NCBI GenBank assembly: GCA_022601435.1
Contig: JAJACQ010000030.1
Coordinates: forward strand, 21,157 to 85,156
Origin: Chlamydiia bacterium
GTDB lineage: Bacteria; Chlamydiota; Chlamydiia; Chlamydiales; 2-12-FULL-49-11
Length of the DNA: 64,000 nucleotides
Reading direction: 5' to 3'
The position numbers and the translations under genes are program-made. Numbering within the stretch: position 1 is the first letter of the stretch; every line of letters starts with the position of its first letter. Below the pieces are notes generated by a model. That model had not been told where the DNA came from. It saw only the letters and a program-made list of their open reading frames with translations, and did not search any database. Below are positions 10,212 through 19,724 of this stretch, one piece after another.

Positions 10212-10907
10212 TTATGGAAATGGAAAAGTTCTAATTTTTGACTCATGTTTATCGAGCAGCTTAAAAGAACCATCTTCATTAAGACCTAATTTTATCCAAC
10301 CACAGTTACTAACGCCAAATCCAAGATTCTGATCATATTCAAGATGATGATATAAAGTTGAAACCATTACCATACCGTGAGTAATAAGGATTATAGGGGA
10401 ATCATTTGATTCTAAATCTGGCACGATAGACTCGGTAATGAGATTTTTTAATCTTGTATACATCTCCTCGTAACTTTCAAGTGATCCATCACCTTTAAAA
10501 GTAACCCAAGCTTGTTTTGTTTGACCATGATCTATACGATATTGTTTTCTTAAAGCATACATTTCACTAGGAGGGCTATTTTTCCAATTACCCTTATCTC
10601 CTTCACGCAATTTTTCACTTTGTATAATTTCCACATCAGCATTTAGTTCATGTGCAAAAAGATTTGCCGTTTGAGTGGTACGAACATAGTCCGAACAGTA
10701 AATCTTATGGATGTCTAATGCAGCAAATTCTTTTCCAAGAGCTTGAGCTTGTTGCTTTCCATTAGCATTTAATGGAGTAAGATGGTTTTGAGACTTATCA
10801 TTGACATTATGTGCGGTTTCCCCATGCCGGATTAAATAAATCTCGATTGGGTAGTTAATTCCAAAAACTTGAGATATAACAAGTAAAAATAAAAAAGGTA
10901 TCTTCAT
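10212..10907 (-). CDS. Histidine phosphatase (phosphoglycerate mutase-like) family, exported
   Basis: YLIRHGETAHN (RHG motif), later ITHGMVM; N-terminal signal peptide MKIPFLFLLVISQVFG. Confidence 0.85.
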   Translation of the reverse strand: MKIPFLFLLVISQVFGINYPIEIYLIRHGETAHNVNDKSQNHLTPLNANGKQQAQALGKEFAALDIHKIYCSDYVRTTQTANLFAHELNADVEIIQSEKLREGDKGNWKNSPPSEMYALRKQYRIDHGQTKQAWVTFKGDGSLESYEEMYTRLKNLITESIVPDLESNDSPIILITHGMVMVSTLYHHLEYDQNLGFGVSNCGWIKLGLNEDGSFKLLDKHESKIRTFPFP

Positions 10908-10959
10908 AAGGTTAAGAATTCTACCCTCCCTTAGGTTTATTTGTCAATTTTAAAGTAGA

Positions 10960-11589
10960 CTAAGCTGGTTGTGCTTTGTTAGATAAATTCTTTGCGGTAT
11001 TTAGAATAAACATGAATAGTTTTTTGTGTTTTTCGGCTTGTTCTTTATTTCCTGTTTCAAAATGGTAACACCCCCATAAATTGTGAAAGCAAAGGGCTTC
11101 TTCAAAGAAGAAGATTCGTCTTTTAGGAAAGGCGCCTTTTAATACTTCAATATCATTAAATAACGAGGAAAGCCTTTTGTATTCTTTTTGTTTTAATCGT
11201 ATTTCTCCAAGCATGCATTTTGTGAAAACTTGATCAGGAAAAAGTGTTACCATTTTGTTAAAAGCATCGGCTGCTTCGTGAGGCCTTTTAAAAGATCTCA
11301 AAGCGTTATAGTAATGCATGAGAAGGTAGGGGCTCTTTGGATATTGCCTTATTAATTCCTTAATTTCATCTAATGAAGAAGCGTTCGAATTTTGCGCGAG
11401 TTCTTTTAATCGATGTATTTTTGAGATAGGCAGGTTGAATAAAGATTTAGGTCGGTAATCAAAGATGATTTGGACTTTTGCTTTATTTTTGTTCTTGTTC
11501 CATGAACAATCTAATTCTAGTTTCATTAGTAGTTCCTTATTTTCTATAAATGGTATTATAAGAAGAGATTTTTTGCTATCAAAAGTCAT
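10960..11589 (-). CDS. TPR-like hypothetical protein
   Basis: Helical repeats 'SPYLLMHYYNALRSFKRPHEAADAFNKMVTLFPDQVFTKCMLGEIRLKQKEY'. Confidence 0.6.
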   Translation of the reverse strand: MTFDSKKSLLIIPFIENKELLMKLELDCSWNKNKNKAKVQIIFDYRPKSLFNLPISKIHRLKELAQNSNASSLDEIKELIRQYPKSPYLLMHYYNALRSFKRPHEAADAFNKMVTLFPDQVFTKCMLGEIRLKQKEYKRLSSLFNDIEVLKGAFPKRRIFFFEEALCFHNLWGCYHFETGNKEQAEKHKKLFMFILNTAKNLSNKAQPA

Positions 11590-11662
11590 GAATCTAAATT
11601 ATTTATAGACAAAAACTTTACAACTTGTTAAAGTTTTTCTTTTAGAGTTAAAGGGTCCTGCT

Positions 11663-12499
11663 ATGCGTTATTTATTGTTTTGTTTTTTTATTGGATTTAA
11701 TTCAATGCTTTTAGCAAAAGAGGTACCCCACCTAACACCTTCAAAACTTGTGGGGTCAAGATTTTCAAAAGATACTTTTGGAGATATAAATGTGGCGATC
11801 GTTGGTTATTGTCCAACGCCAAGTATTTTACAAGAATATGAACCACAAAATACCACAGAACAGTATTTCATTCATATTCCACCTGCAAGTGTACAAATTT
11901 GTAGGTTTGGAGATACTAAGTTTCTTTCGATTTCTCATGTATACGGCGGACCAGTATCAGCAGCACTAATTGAAGAGTTGGGGTACTATGGTATTAAGTA
12001 TGTTTTGGCTTATGGATTAGCGGGTGGTTTAGGAACAAAAGATTTAAAATTAGGTGATGCATATCTAATTGAGACCGCATATGCAAAGGATGGTACTACT
12101 CCTAGTTATACAGATGAAAAGATTGTTTCTTCTGATTCAAGTTTGAACAAGATGATATTTGAATTAGTGAAATCTGATCTTGAGTTATCAAATATGAAAG
12201 CTGTGCAAACTGCTACAACAGATGTGATCTATAGAGAGTATTCAGATCTAATAAAAGAAGTGCTTAATCAAAAATGTGACATCATTAATTGCGATTCATC
12301 GCATCTGTTTGCTGTAAGTAATGAGGTGGGAATTATAACTACGGCGTGTGGGATTGTTACCGATGTTTCTGAGAATGAAGAGTCTGAATGGGGTAATGAT
12401 TTATCAAATATGCTATCTGAAAACTCAGATACAAATCCATTAGAGCGGGTGAATCTAATTGTGAAGATGTATGTTGAAAAATTGCTATCTAAGCTATAG
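11663..12499 (+). CDS. Nucleoside phosphorylase superfamily (PNP/UDP) protein, exported
   Basis: YGIKYVLAYGLAGGLGTKDLKLGDAYLIETAYAKDGTTPSY; signal peptide MRYLLFCFFIGFNSMLLAKE. Confidence 0.8.
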   Translation: MRYLLFCFFIGFNSMLLAKEVPHLTPSKLVGSRFSKDTFGDINVAIVGYCPTPSILQEYEPQNTTEQYFIHIPPASVQICRFGDTKFLSISHVYGGPVSAALIEELGYYGIKYVLAYGLAGGLGTKDLKLGDAYLIETAYAKDGTTPSYTDEKIVSSDSSLNKMIFELVKSDLELSNMKAVQTATTDVIYREYSDLIKEVLNQKCDIINCDSSHLFAVSNEVGIITTACGIVTDVSENEESEWGNDLSNMLSENSDTNPLERVNLIVKMYVEKLLSKL

Positions 12500-13352
12500 A
12501 AGAATCGATTTCCAAATGAAATTGAGAGAGAAATTTTTCTATATAGATCGGAAAATTTTTTGATTTTGCTATCAATTTATCAATGACAAAAGCAGGATCT
12601 AACTTTCGATCTTTTGCAAAAGGATCTAAGGAATCAAAGAGTTGCAATTTTCTAAGACCTGCTTGATAACAAGACATAGTTAAGAAAAGAGCTCCGCCTT
12701 CATCCTGCTTTATATCGTGTTCTAGTTCTTTGATAAATGATTTCATAAAATCAGTGCGTTCTTTTGCGATCAGTTTTCCGCCTTTTGTTTGTAATAGATT
12801 GGGGAGTTTAAAAAGCTTGAGGTAAAAATGATCTAGCCCGAAGAGCTTATCATCTAAGTTTCGATTTTCAGCAAATAGATCCTTGGGATCAAAAGGGCTT
12901 CTTTGTAATCTTCCAGAGACATAAAAGGTACGCATGATGCCTAATGCACCGAGTGCTTCCATACGATCTGCATCTTGAATAATCTTTGCTTCTAAAGTTT
13001 CAGGTGGAATGTTTGCAGAAAAACTGTGAGTTAAAATTGCATGGCAAACAGGCTTAATCTTTTCTTTCGGAAAGTCCATTTTTATGAGGATCTCTTTTGC
13101 TTTGATGGAAGCAAGATAAGATGATTTTTTATTATCAGGAAGATCTTTAGGAAGTGAAACAATATCGTGAAAATAGGCTGCTGCAAGAACTACCAATAGA
13201 TCTACAGCTTCATTTTCATACGCAATAATAGATTTTGCAGTTTGATAAACACGCTTAAAGTGACCTAAATCATGGGATGCGTCATCAGTATCTTCCTTAG
13301 ATAGATAGTCTATGAAGGTTAATTCCCATTCATTAATTGTTTTTGTCTTCAT
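12489..13352 (-). CDS. HD-domain phosphohydrolase
   Basis: SHDLGHFKRV, AAAYFHDIVSLP, ILTHSFS, QDADRMEALGALG HD-superfamily motifs. Confidence 0.85.
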   Translation of the reverse strand: MKTKTINEWELTFIDYLSKEDTDDASHDLGHFKRVYQTAKSIIAYENEAVDLLVVLAAAYFHDIVSLPKDLPDNKKSSYLASIKAKEILIKMDFPKEKIKPVCHAILTHSFSANIPPETLEAKIIQDADRMEALGALGIMRTFYVSGRLQRSPFDPKDLFAENRNLDDKLFGLDHFYLKLFKLPNLLQTKGGKLIAKERTDFMKSFIKELEHDIKQDEGGALFLTMSCYQAGLRKLQLFDSLDPFAKDRKLDPAFVIDKLIAKSKNFPIYIEKFLSQFHLEIDSSIA

Positions 13353-13362
13353 GAATTACCTT

Positions 13363-13549
13363 TTACGAGCTTTTCTTTACAACAGAGGATTTTAATAATA
13401 TGGAGCCGAAGCCTTTTACTTTGGCATCACCGATATGGTCATTTACCTCAGCAAATTAATGAATACCCGCACTCAGGACATACATACCAATCTTGGTTTT
13501 CATACGTATACTCAGAATTGCACTTAACACACTTTGGTGGATCTTCCAT
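13363..13549 (-). pseudogene. yjdM: yjdM/phnA-family zinc-ribbon gene with internal deletion
   Basis: Minus strand 13549..13448 encodes [33 protein letters not shown] (PhnA/YjdM N-terminus); 13440..13363 in another frame encodes DHIGDAKVKGFGSILLKSSVVKKSS* matching the YjdM C-terminus ([24 protein letters not shown]); the middle is missing. Confidence 0.8.
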
Positions 13550-13618
13550 CTAAATCTCCTATATCTTTAATATCAGCTTAGCATGTTTTCCGTGGCTTTT
13601 TAAAGTAAAAAACTTATT

Positions 13619-14059
13619 TTATAAACGACTGGTTTCTCTTTTGGGAGCGTTAAACCCAATATCTCTAACAAAAGTTTCAATTTTTTCAGTGAGATGCATT
13701 TGTATTCCTCCTGCTATAAAGGGAGTACCAATAGTTGATCCTTTAGCGGCTTTCATGCCTTTCAGAGTTTCACAAATAGCATCAACTGCTCGTGGGGCAA
13801 TTTTTGCTTTGGAAAAATCTAATACATACCCTTGAAAAACTAGCCATCTTAAACAAAGGACATCTATTTCATCATAGATGGTGACATTTGTTGCAGATAC
13901 AGTTTTTATTTTTTTATTATCCCATCTAAAGTCGCTTTCTTCAGTACGAGTTTGTCTTAGTTGGAGAGCTTTATCATCACCAAAATCTCTTATGGGAGCA
14001 TTTTTATCATTTCCATCGATAGTGACAGCTTTAGTTTCTTGATTATAACTGATATACAT
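13619..14059 (-). CDS. Hypothetical protein
   Basis: 146-aa ORF, own promoter region, no recognised motif. Confidence 0.5.
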   Translation of the reverse strand: MYISYNQETKAVTIDGNDKNAPIRDFGDDKALQLRQTRTEESDFRWDNKKIKTVSATNVTIYDEIDVLCLRWLVFQGYVLDFSKAKIAPRAVDAICETLKGMKAAKGSTIGTPFIAGGIQMHLTEKIETFVRDIGFNAPKRETSRL

Positions 14060-14238
14060 AATATCCTCCTTGCTTTATTACAGGATATTCTAGAAAGTCT
14101 TTTTTCACAAATGTTTTATTGCAAACAAATCGAATCTTAATTATTCTGTTTTTTAGAAAAGTTATAAATCAAACCTCTTTCTTTTCTTTACTCTTTTGTT
14201 TGATAAGATATTTTAATAGTTATTATTTGTGAGGTGTT

Positions 14239-15447
14239 ATGGAAAACAAGAATATATTGATTTCAGGTGCAGGGCCTGCGGGATTGTCAATCGCTTATTG
14301 GTTAAAGAAGTATGGATTTAATCCAACGATTATTGAGAGATTTCCTAAATTGCGTACGGGCGGCTATAAGATTGATATTCGAGGAACAGCGATGGAAGTG
14401 ATTAAAAGGATGGGGATTCATGATGAGATTTATGAAAACCGTACGGATATTAAAGAATCTAAATATGTAAGTAGTGATGGAAAGATTCTTGGGCAAGCGC
14501 ATCCAGATGAGGTGGGTATTCGTACAAAGGATGATTTAGAGATTGTTCGTGGAACGCTTTGTAAGATTTTATACGACAAAGTTCAAGATGTAGAGGTTAT
14601 TTTTGATGATTCTATTTCTCAAATTACTCAAACAGATGATGGAGTTGTAGTTCAATTTAAGAAAGGGGAGTCGAGGGAATTTGATCTTATGATAGGTGCA
14701 GATGGGCTGCATTCAAAAACAAGGGATCTTGTCTTTGGAGAGGAAGAAAATTATCTTAAGCAATTAGGGAATCTATACATTTCATTTTATTCTGTTCCTA
14801 ATTATTTGAATTTAGATAGAGTGGAGTTTGAATTTCATAAGCCACCGAGGTTTGGTATTTTGTACTGCCCGATTGATGGGGAAGCAAAAGTTGGATTTGC
14901 TTTTTCATCTGATGTAAAGGCTAAAGATTTACAAAGCCGAGAAAAACAACAGGAGCTAATTACAAAGCTTTATGAAAATGCGGGATGGGAGTTTCCAAAA
15001 CTTTTAAGCTTTATTAAGGATTCTCCAGATTTTTATTTTGATACGATTGCACAGATTCACATGAAAAATTTTACAAAAGGAAGAACAGCTTTAATAGGTG
15101 ATTGTGGTTATTGTGCCTCACCTCTTTCGGGTCAAGGAACAAGTCTTGCTTTGGTGGGAAGTTATATTCTTGCTGGCGAGCTTTATAAAAGTGGAGGAGA
15201 TTACAAAAAAGCTTTTGTAAATTACGAGGAAGTGATGAGAGAATTTATTTCTGAAAATCAAAGGCTAGCAGAAGTGTCCGTGAAGCTTTTTCAGGGAAAA
15301 AGCCCGTCAATAGGTATGACAGTACGAGCGCTCTTTATGAAACTATGCGGAAAAAAAGCATATGCAAAATGGATAGAGCATTGGAAAAAGATAGCTGTTA
15401 AAGAAATGCATAGAGTTTCAAATCTGGTTTCTTTGAAAAATTACTAA
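14239..15447 (+). CDS. FAD-dependent monooxygenase
   Basis: ISGAGPAGLSIAYWL, MIGADGLHSKTRDLVFG, ALIGDCGYCASPLSGQGTSLALVGSYILAGEL. Confidence 0.9.
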   Translation: MENKNILISGAGPAGLSIAYWLKKYGFNPTIIERFPKLRTGGYKIDIRGTAMEVIKRMGIHDEIYENRTDIKESKYVSSDGKILGQAHPDEVGIRTKDDLEIVRGTLCKILYDKVQDVEVIFDDSISQITQTDDGVVVQFKKGESREFDLMIGADGLHSKTRDLVFGEEENYLKQLGNLYISFYSVPNYLNLDRVEFEFHKPPRFGILYCPIDGEAKVGFAFSSDVKAKDLQSREKQQELITKLYENAGWEFPKLLSFIKDSPDFYFDTIAQIHMKNFTKGRTALIGDCGYCASPLSGQGTSLALVGSYILAGELYKSGGDYKKAFVNYEEVMREFISENQRLAEVSVKLFQGKSPSIGMTVRALFMKLCGKKAYAKWIEHWKKIAVKEMHRVSNLVSLKNY

Positions 15448-15477
15448 ATTTGCAATGTATAGATTTTTAGTGAGATA

Positions 15478-15543
15478 AAACTTTAAGGTAGTTTATAGTC
15501 TTCCTGATTTTTAAATTGGAGGACCATGAAAAAGATTTTTCTT
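15478..15543 (+). repeat. 66-bp perfect direct repeat, copy 1 (upstream region, RBS and first 6 codons of the 15526 gene)
   Basis: aaactttaaggtagtttatagtcttcctgatttttaaattggaggaccatgaaaaagatttttctt identical to 18873..18938. Confidence 0.95.
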
Positions 15544-17034
15544 ATTTTAGCTTTAGTATCTACTTTAAGAGCTGATTTTTGTTTAACTCATCCAATGTAT
15601 GAGCCTGGTTTTTTTTCTGTATTTAATACGGTGGTAGGTGCTTTAGATGCTTATGATCGTAGCGAAATAGATGGTCTGCAGGTGGACTTTGCGGATCAAG
15701 GGCATTATTATGATTTAGATCATGGGCCAAATTGGTGGAGTTATTACTTCGAGCCTATATCGTTGGGTGTTCAAGGAAATAATAAGTTTCCCACATATAA
15801 AAAGATTACGTTTTCACAAAATACGCAGTTTCGGCTTTCTAGAGAACGAGGGTTTGAGTTACTTCAGAAATATGTGAAGGTTAAAGACCCTATTAAGCAA
15901 AAAATCAAAGAGTTTGAAGAAGCGCATTTTAAAAATAATAAAGTTTTAGGGGTTCATTTCCGAGGAACAGATAAGAAAAGTGAAGCACCCGAAATTGATT
16001 ATAAGGATCTTTTTTTAATGCTCCAACAAGAAATGGAGCAAGGTGAGTTTACAAAATTATTTATTGCGACTGACGATGGAAATTTCTTTGAGTATATAAA
16101 GAAGAAATTTCCTACAAGAATTTGTTCGATTCCAGCAATTCGATCGTTTAATAAAGAGGCTGTTCATTTAACAAATACATCTAACTATCAAAAAGGGGAG
16201 GATGCCCTTATCGACTGCATCTTGCTTTCAAAGTGTGATAAGCTTTATAAGATGGCTTCAAATTTAAGTGATGTTTCTATGATATGGAATCCTTATATGG
16301 AAGTTGTTCATTTAAATCATGCTTATAGTGAAAGATGTAAAAATAAAACGTTTAATGTTTTTAAGAATTTAAATACAGTCTTGAGTCTTCTTCAAACTTA
16401 TGAAGTTGAAGGTTGCAAAGATGGGTTTGAAGTCTTTTTCCCAACAAAGCAAGGAGAGAATTGGTGGAATGTCCATTTTAAGCCAATAGTATTAGGAAAG
16501 CAAAAAACACATCTTCAGAATTTTAATATAACATACCTAGGATTGAATCATCTTTTTGAATGTCCTGTTGAAAGATCAAATGAATTGATAGAAAAGTATA
16601 TTGAATTTCAACCCCATATTTTGCAAAAAGCTGATCAAGTTACAAGTAAGTTATCAAGCAAGAGTTTCATAGCGATCTACTTTGGTTCAGAGACATGCTC
16701 AAAACTTTTTCAAAAAGAAGTAAAACAAAAGCAAGTGTTTGCAGAAGTGACGTCTCAGTTAAAAAGAAATGAGTCTGTGCTTTGGATCAGTGATGATGAA
16801 GAGTTTCTAAATGAAGCTAAATTAAGGTTTCCAAGTTCTGTAATAGCAAAACTATTAAATAGAAAAGCTGTGCCTTTTTTAGACTATGAGACAAATCTTT
16901 TAGTTAATACAATTGCTTTATCCCGAGCAAGAAAAGTAATCGGAGTTGGAAATGAGATCTTATTTGTTGCAAAACAGCTGAATCCAAATTTAGAAGTGCA
17001 AGAGTTAAGTAAATTATGGCTTCTGAAAAATTAA
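15526..17034 (+). CDS. Fucosyltransferase-like (NodZ/FUT8-type) protein, exported, with a duplicated second half
   Basis: Signal peptide MKKIFLILALVSTLRAD; VLGVHFRGTDKKSEAPEIDY and LFIATDDGNFF motifs; second half repeats the architecture in degenerate form. Confidence 0.6.
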   Translation: MKKIFLILALVSTLRADFCLTHPMYEPGFFSVFNTVVGALDAYDRSEIDGLQVDFADQGHYYDLDHGPNWWSYYFEPISLGVQGNNKFPTYKKITFSQNTQFRLSRERGFELLQKYVKVKDPIKQKIKEFEEAHFKNNKVLGVHFRGTDKKSEAPEIDYKDLFLMLQQEMEQGEFTKLFIATDDGNFFEYIKKKFPTRICSIPAIRSFNKEAVHLTNTSNYQKGEDALIDCILLSKCDKLYKMASNLSDVSMIWNPYMEVVHLNHAYSERCKNKTFNVFKNLNTVLSLLQTYEVEGCKDGFEVFFPTKQGENWWNVHFKPIVLGKQKTHLQNFNITYLGLNHLFECPVERSNELIEKYIEFQPHILQKADQVTSKLSSKSFIAIYFGSETCSKLFQKEVKQKQVFAEVTSQLKRNESVLWISDDEEFLNEAKLRFPSSVIAKLLNRKAVPFLDYETNLLVNTIALSRARKVIGVGNEILFVAKQLNPNLEVQELSKLWLLKN

Positions 17035-17109
17035 ATAGATCTGTTTTTAATTGACAATAAATACTTTAAGAATTGATGATGTTTTCTTTAGTTTTTTTAG
17101 GGTAGACTG

Positions 17110-18039
17110 TTGTTTTTATATTTTAGTTTTTTTTGTTTTTTTCTTGGAAATTTAAGTGCTGTCACAATTGATATAGTTACAGATTTTTGGAACGATTTAT
17201 ATCCTGCAAAATTAGAAGATAAATCTGATAAAGAGTGTCAATTTAGAATTATAAATACAACTGTAGAAGATTATGAAGCCAATTATTTTTCTTCTAATGT
17301 AAAGTATGTAATTTTCTTTGGTCAGCTCAAGCCGAATATTATCAAAAAAATGCCTAAAGAAAAGCTCATCTTATTTACTTGGGAACCGGAAGGATTTGGT
17401 TTAAATTACTATAATCTATTTTATAGGATATACACTACCAATGATAATTTAATCGATAATGATCGATTTTTTAAGTTTTGCTACCCTTATTTAAAATCTT
17501 TTCCCAAAAAGGTTTTGCCATTTAATAAAAAGAAATTAAGCGCAATCGTTGCAAGGGATTGGATTCATGAGAGGGTTAAGCTATTAAAGTTTTTTAATGA
17601 TCATTTAGATTATGAGTTTGATGCTTTTGGTTCCCGTTTTATTTCTGGATATAAGAAATTATACAGAGGAAGAATTCCTGGCTCTCATTCTGGAAATCCA
17701 AAAATAAAAACACTTCAAAACTATCGATTTAGCTTTTGTTTGGAAAATAGCAATGTTCCTGGTTATATAACAGAAAAAATTTTCGCTAGTTTTGCAGCTG
17801 GTTGTGTACCAATTTATTTAGGGCCATCAAACATTGATGATTATATTCCAAAGGATTGTTATATAGATTATAGGGCATTTAGTAATTTAAGTGAGTTGTA
17901 TGGTTATATAAACAATATATCTGAATTAGAATATCAAACTTATTTAGATAATATTTCTAAGTATTGCAATAGTGAACAAAGTAAGTGTTTTTCTACAGAA
18001 TCTTTTGAGAAGATTTTTATAGAATTAAAAAATAGTTAG
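17110..18039 (+). CDS. GT10-type alpha-1,3-fucosyltransferase-like protein, exported
   Basis: TTG start; signal peptide; YRFSFCLENSNVPGYITEKIFASFAAGCVPIYLGPSNIDDYIPKDCYIDYRAF is the GT10 donor-site signature. Confidence 0.85.
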   Translation: MFLYFSFFCFFLGNLSAVTIDIVTDFWNDLYPAKLEDKSDKECQFRIINTTVEDYEANYFSSNVKYVIFFGQLKPNIIKKMPKEKLILFTWEPEGFGLNYYNLFYRIYTTNDNLIDNDRFFKFCYPYLKSFPKKVLPFNKKKLSAIVARDWIHERVKLLKFFNDHLDYEFDAFGSRFISGYKKLYRGRIPGSHSGNPKIKTLQNYRFSFCLENSNVPGYITEKIFASFAAGCVPIYLGPSNIDDYIPKDCYIDYRAFSNLSELYGYINNISELEYQTYLDNISKYCNSEQSKCFSTESFEKIFIELKNS

Positions 18040-18063
18040 AAACGGGGATAAAAGGAGTAGATT

Positions 18064-18825
18064 TTGAATTTATTAAAAAAAAGTAAATGCATATTACTAA
18101 CTGTTGGGTTAGTTTGTATTTTTATAACATCTAGTGTCTATGCAGCACCAAAGAATTATAACTTATACCATCAACTAGGTCGTAAAAAAAGTGGTTATTA
18201 CAGCCAAACGGGTCAAGATGAGTATTTACACAAAAATGTATTTAAAGATAAGAAAAACGGAGTTTTTGTTGAGTTTGGAGCTCATAATGGTATTTCATAC
18301 AGTAATACAAAAATCTTTGAGGAACTGGGTTGGACGGGGATTTGTATTGAACCCATTCCTTCTGTCTTCAACGAGTTAAAGAAGAATAGATCTTGTATTT
18401 GCCTGCAAGGCTGCATATCTGATCATACTGGAAAGGATGTTTTTTTAAAGTTAGAAGGGGAGCCTGAGATGTGTAGTGGACTTGTAAGAAATTTTGATCC
18501 ACAACATATGGTTGGGGTAAAAAACGTTTTAAAAGTTAGAACTTATGGAGATGAGCCAAAAGAAATTGAAGTTGATTGTTTCTTATTAAATGACATCTTA
18601 GAAGAATATGATATCTATCATATAGATTTATTAAGTATGGATACAGAAGGTGGCGAGCTGGAGATTTTAAGATCTATAGATTATAACAAGTTTGATATTG
18701 ATGTTATATTAGTTGAAAATAATTTCATGGAAGGCTCTTTTAGACATTTTATGAGATCTAAAGGGTATGATCTAATTCATCGATGCGGACAGGATGATGT
18801 CTATAAAAAGAAAGTTATAAATTAG
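18064..18825 (+). CDS. FkbM-family methyltransferase, exported
   Basis: TTG start; signal peptide; FVEFGAHNGISYSNTKIFEELGWTGICIEP ... LLSMDTEGGELEILRSIDY. Confidence 0.85.
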   Translation: MNLLKKSKCILLTVGLVCIFITSSVYAAPKNYNLYHQLGRKKSGYYSQTGQDEYLHKNVFKDKKNGVFVEFGAHNGISYSNTKIFEELGWTGICIEPIPSVFNELKKNRSCICLQGCISDHTGKDVFLKLEGEPEMCSGLVRNFDPQHMVGVKNVLKVRTYGDEPKEIEVDCFLLNDILEEYDIYHIDLLSMDTEGGELEILRSIDYNKFDIDVILVENNFMEGSFRHFMRSKGYDLIHRCGQDDVYKKKVIN

Positions 18826-18872
18826 AATGTATTCTGATTGAACTTTGCTTGTTAATAAGGAACGTTCAACCT

Positions 18873-18938
18873 AAACTTTAAGGTAGTTTATAGTCTTCCT
18901 GATTTTTAAATTGGAGGACCATGAAAAAGATTTTTCTT
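18873..18938 (+). repeat. 66-bp perfect direct repeat, copy 2 (orphan promoter/RBS/start scar)
   Basis: Identical to 15478..15543; followed by only two more sense codons then TAA (MKKIFLLM*). Confidence 0.95.
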
Positions 18939-18981
18939 CTAATGTAAAACATAAATACAACTTTAAGGTTTTGAATTACAA

Positions 18982-19368
18982 CTAGCTGTAATATGGAGTA
19001 ACAACAGCCCAGACTCGATCAATTTTGTTTTCATCGTTAAGGTGCCAAATGCCGCAGACCCAACGGTGCTGCTTTTGGCCGCTTTCCTTCTTAATCGAAG
19101 ATGAGTAGAAATGAACAGAGATATGTTTATCATCTCCAGCAACAATTTTTTTCATTTCAAAAGTCGTATCTCGGAATTGTTCTTTTTGAATTTTTGCTTG
19201 TTTGAGTAATTCATCATAATTCATTTGAAGTGTAATAGGTTCTTTGTCATCGTCTGAGACCCTTACTTCCTCAAAAAAGTCTTTTGCGTAAAATTCATCA
19301 AAGCGACTTAGATCTTCCCCTTTCCAAATACAATCAAACATTTCAGTAAAAAAAATTTCAGTTTTCAT
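18982..19368 (-). CDS. SnoaL-like / NTF2-fold protein
   Basis: 128 aa; DCIWKGEDLSRFDEFYAKDF ... HISVHFYSSS ... GIWHLNDENKIDRVWAVV. Confidence 0.65.
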   Translation of the reverse strand: MKTEIFFTEMFDCIWKGEDLSRFDEFYAKDFFEEVRVSDDDKEPITLQMNYDELLKQAKIQKEQFRDTTFEMKKIVAGDDKHISVHFYSSSIKKESGQKQHRWVCGIWHLNDENKIDRVWAVVTPYYS

Positions 19369-19370
19369 AT

Positions 19371-19724
19371 TTAGCCTATTTTCCCAAGATGAGTGAATTT
19401 AAATCCCTTTATTTCCTTAAGACCAATTCCTAACATACGATCAAAATTGATGTGGCAGAACCAGATCATTGCGATGGGGGTTAAAAGAGGTACTTCTTGG
19501 ATATATGCAAAAGCATAGAGTAGAATTGGGCAAGTTTTGGTATGGAAGATATTATAGAGAAGAGCACCTAACTTATTGTTAATAGAGTAACCAATTAAAG
19601 CCGCATCTGGAACAAGAAAGTAATAAGCAAACAACCACCAGGAGAAACCTTGTGTGTGATAGCTAAATAGTGTGAGTAGAAATAAAGCTGCGCCTTCTAG
19701 TTGAAGAATAGTTTTATTATTCAT
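19371..19724 (-). CDS. DUF4260-like membrane protein
   Basis: WWLFAYYFLVPDAALIGYSINNKLGALLYNIFHT. Confidence 0.7.
   Translation of the reverse strand: MNNKTILQLEGAALFLLTLFSYHTQGFSWWLFAYYFLVPDAALIGYSINNKLGALLYNIFHTKTCPILLYAFAYIQEVPLLTPIAMIWFCHINFDRMLGIGLKEIKGFKFTHLGKIG

Noticed and set aside
14239-15447. TetX-type tetracycline-inactivating enzyme
   Set aside because: Only the generic FAD-monooxygenase motifs are visible; substrate cannot be inferred, so it is left as FAD-dependent monooxygenase.
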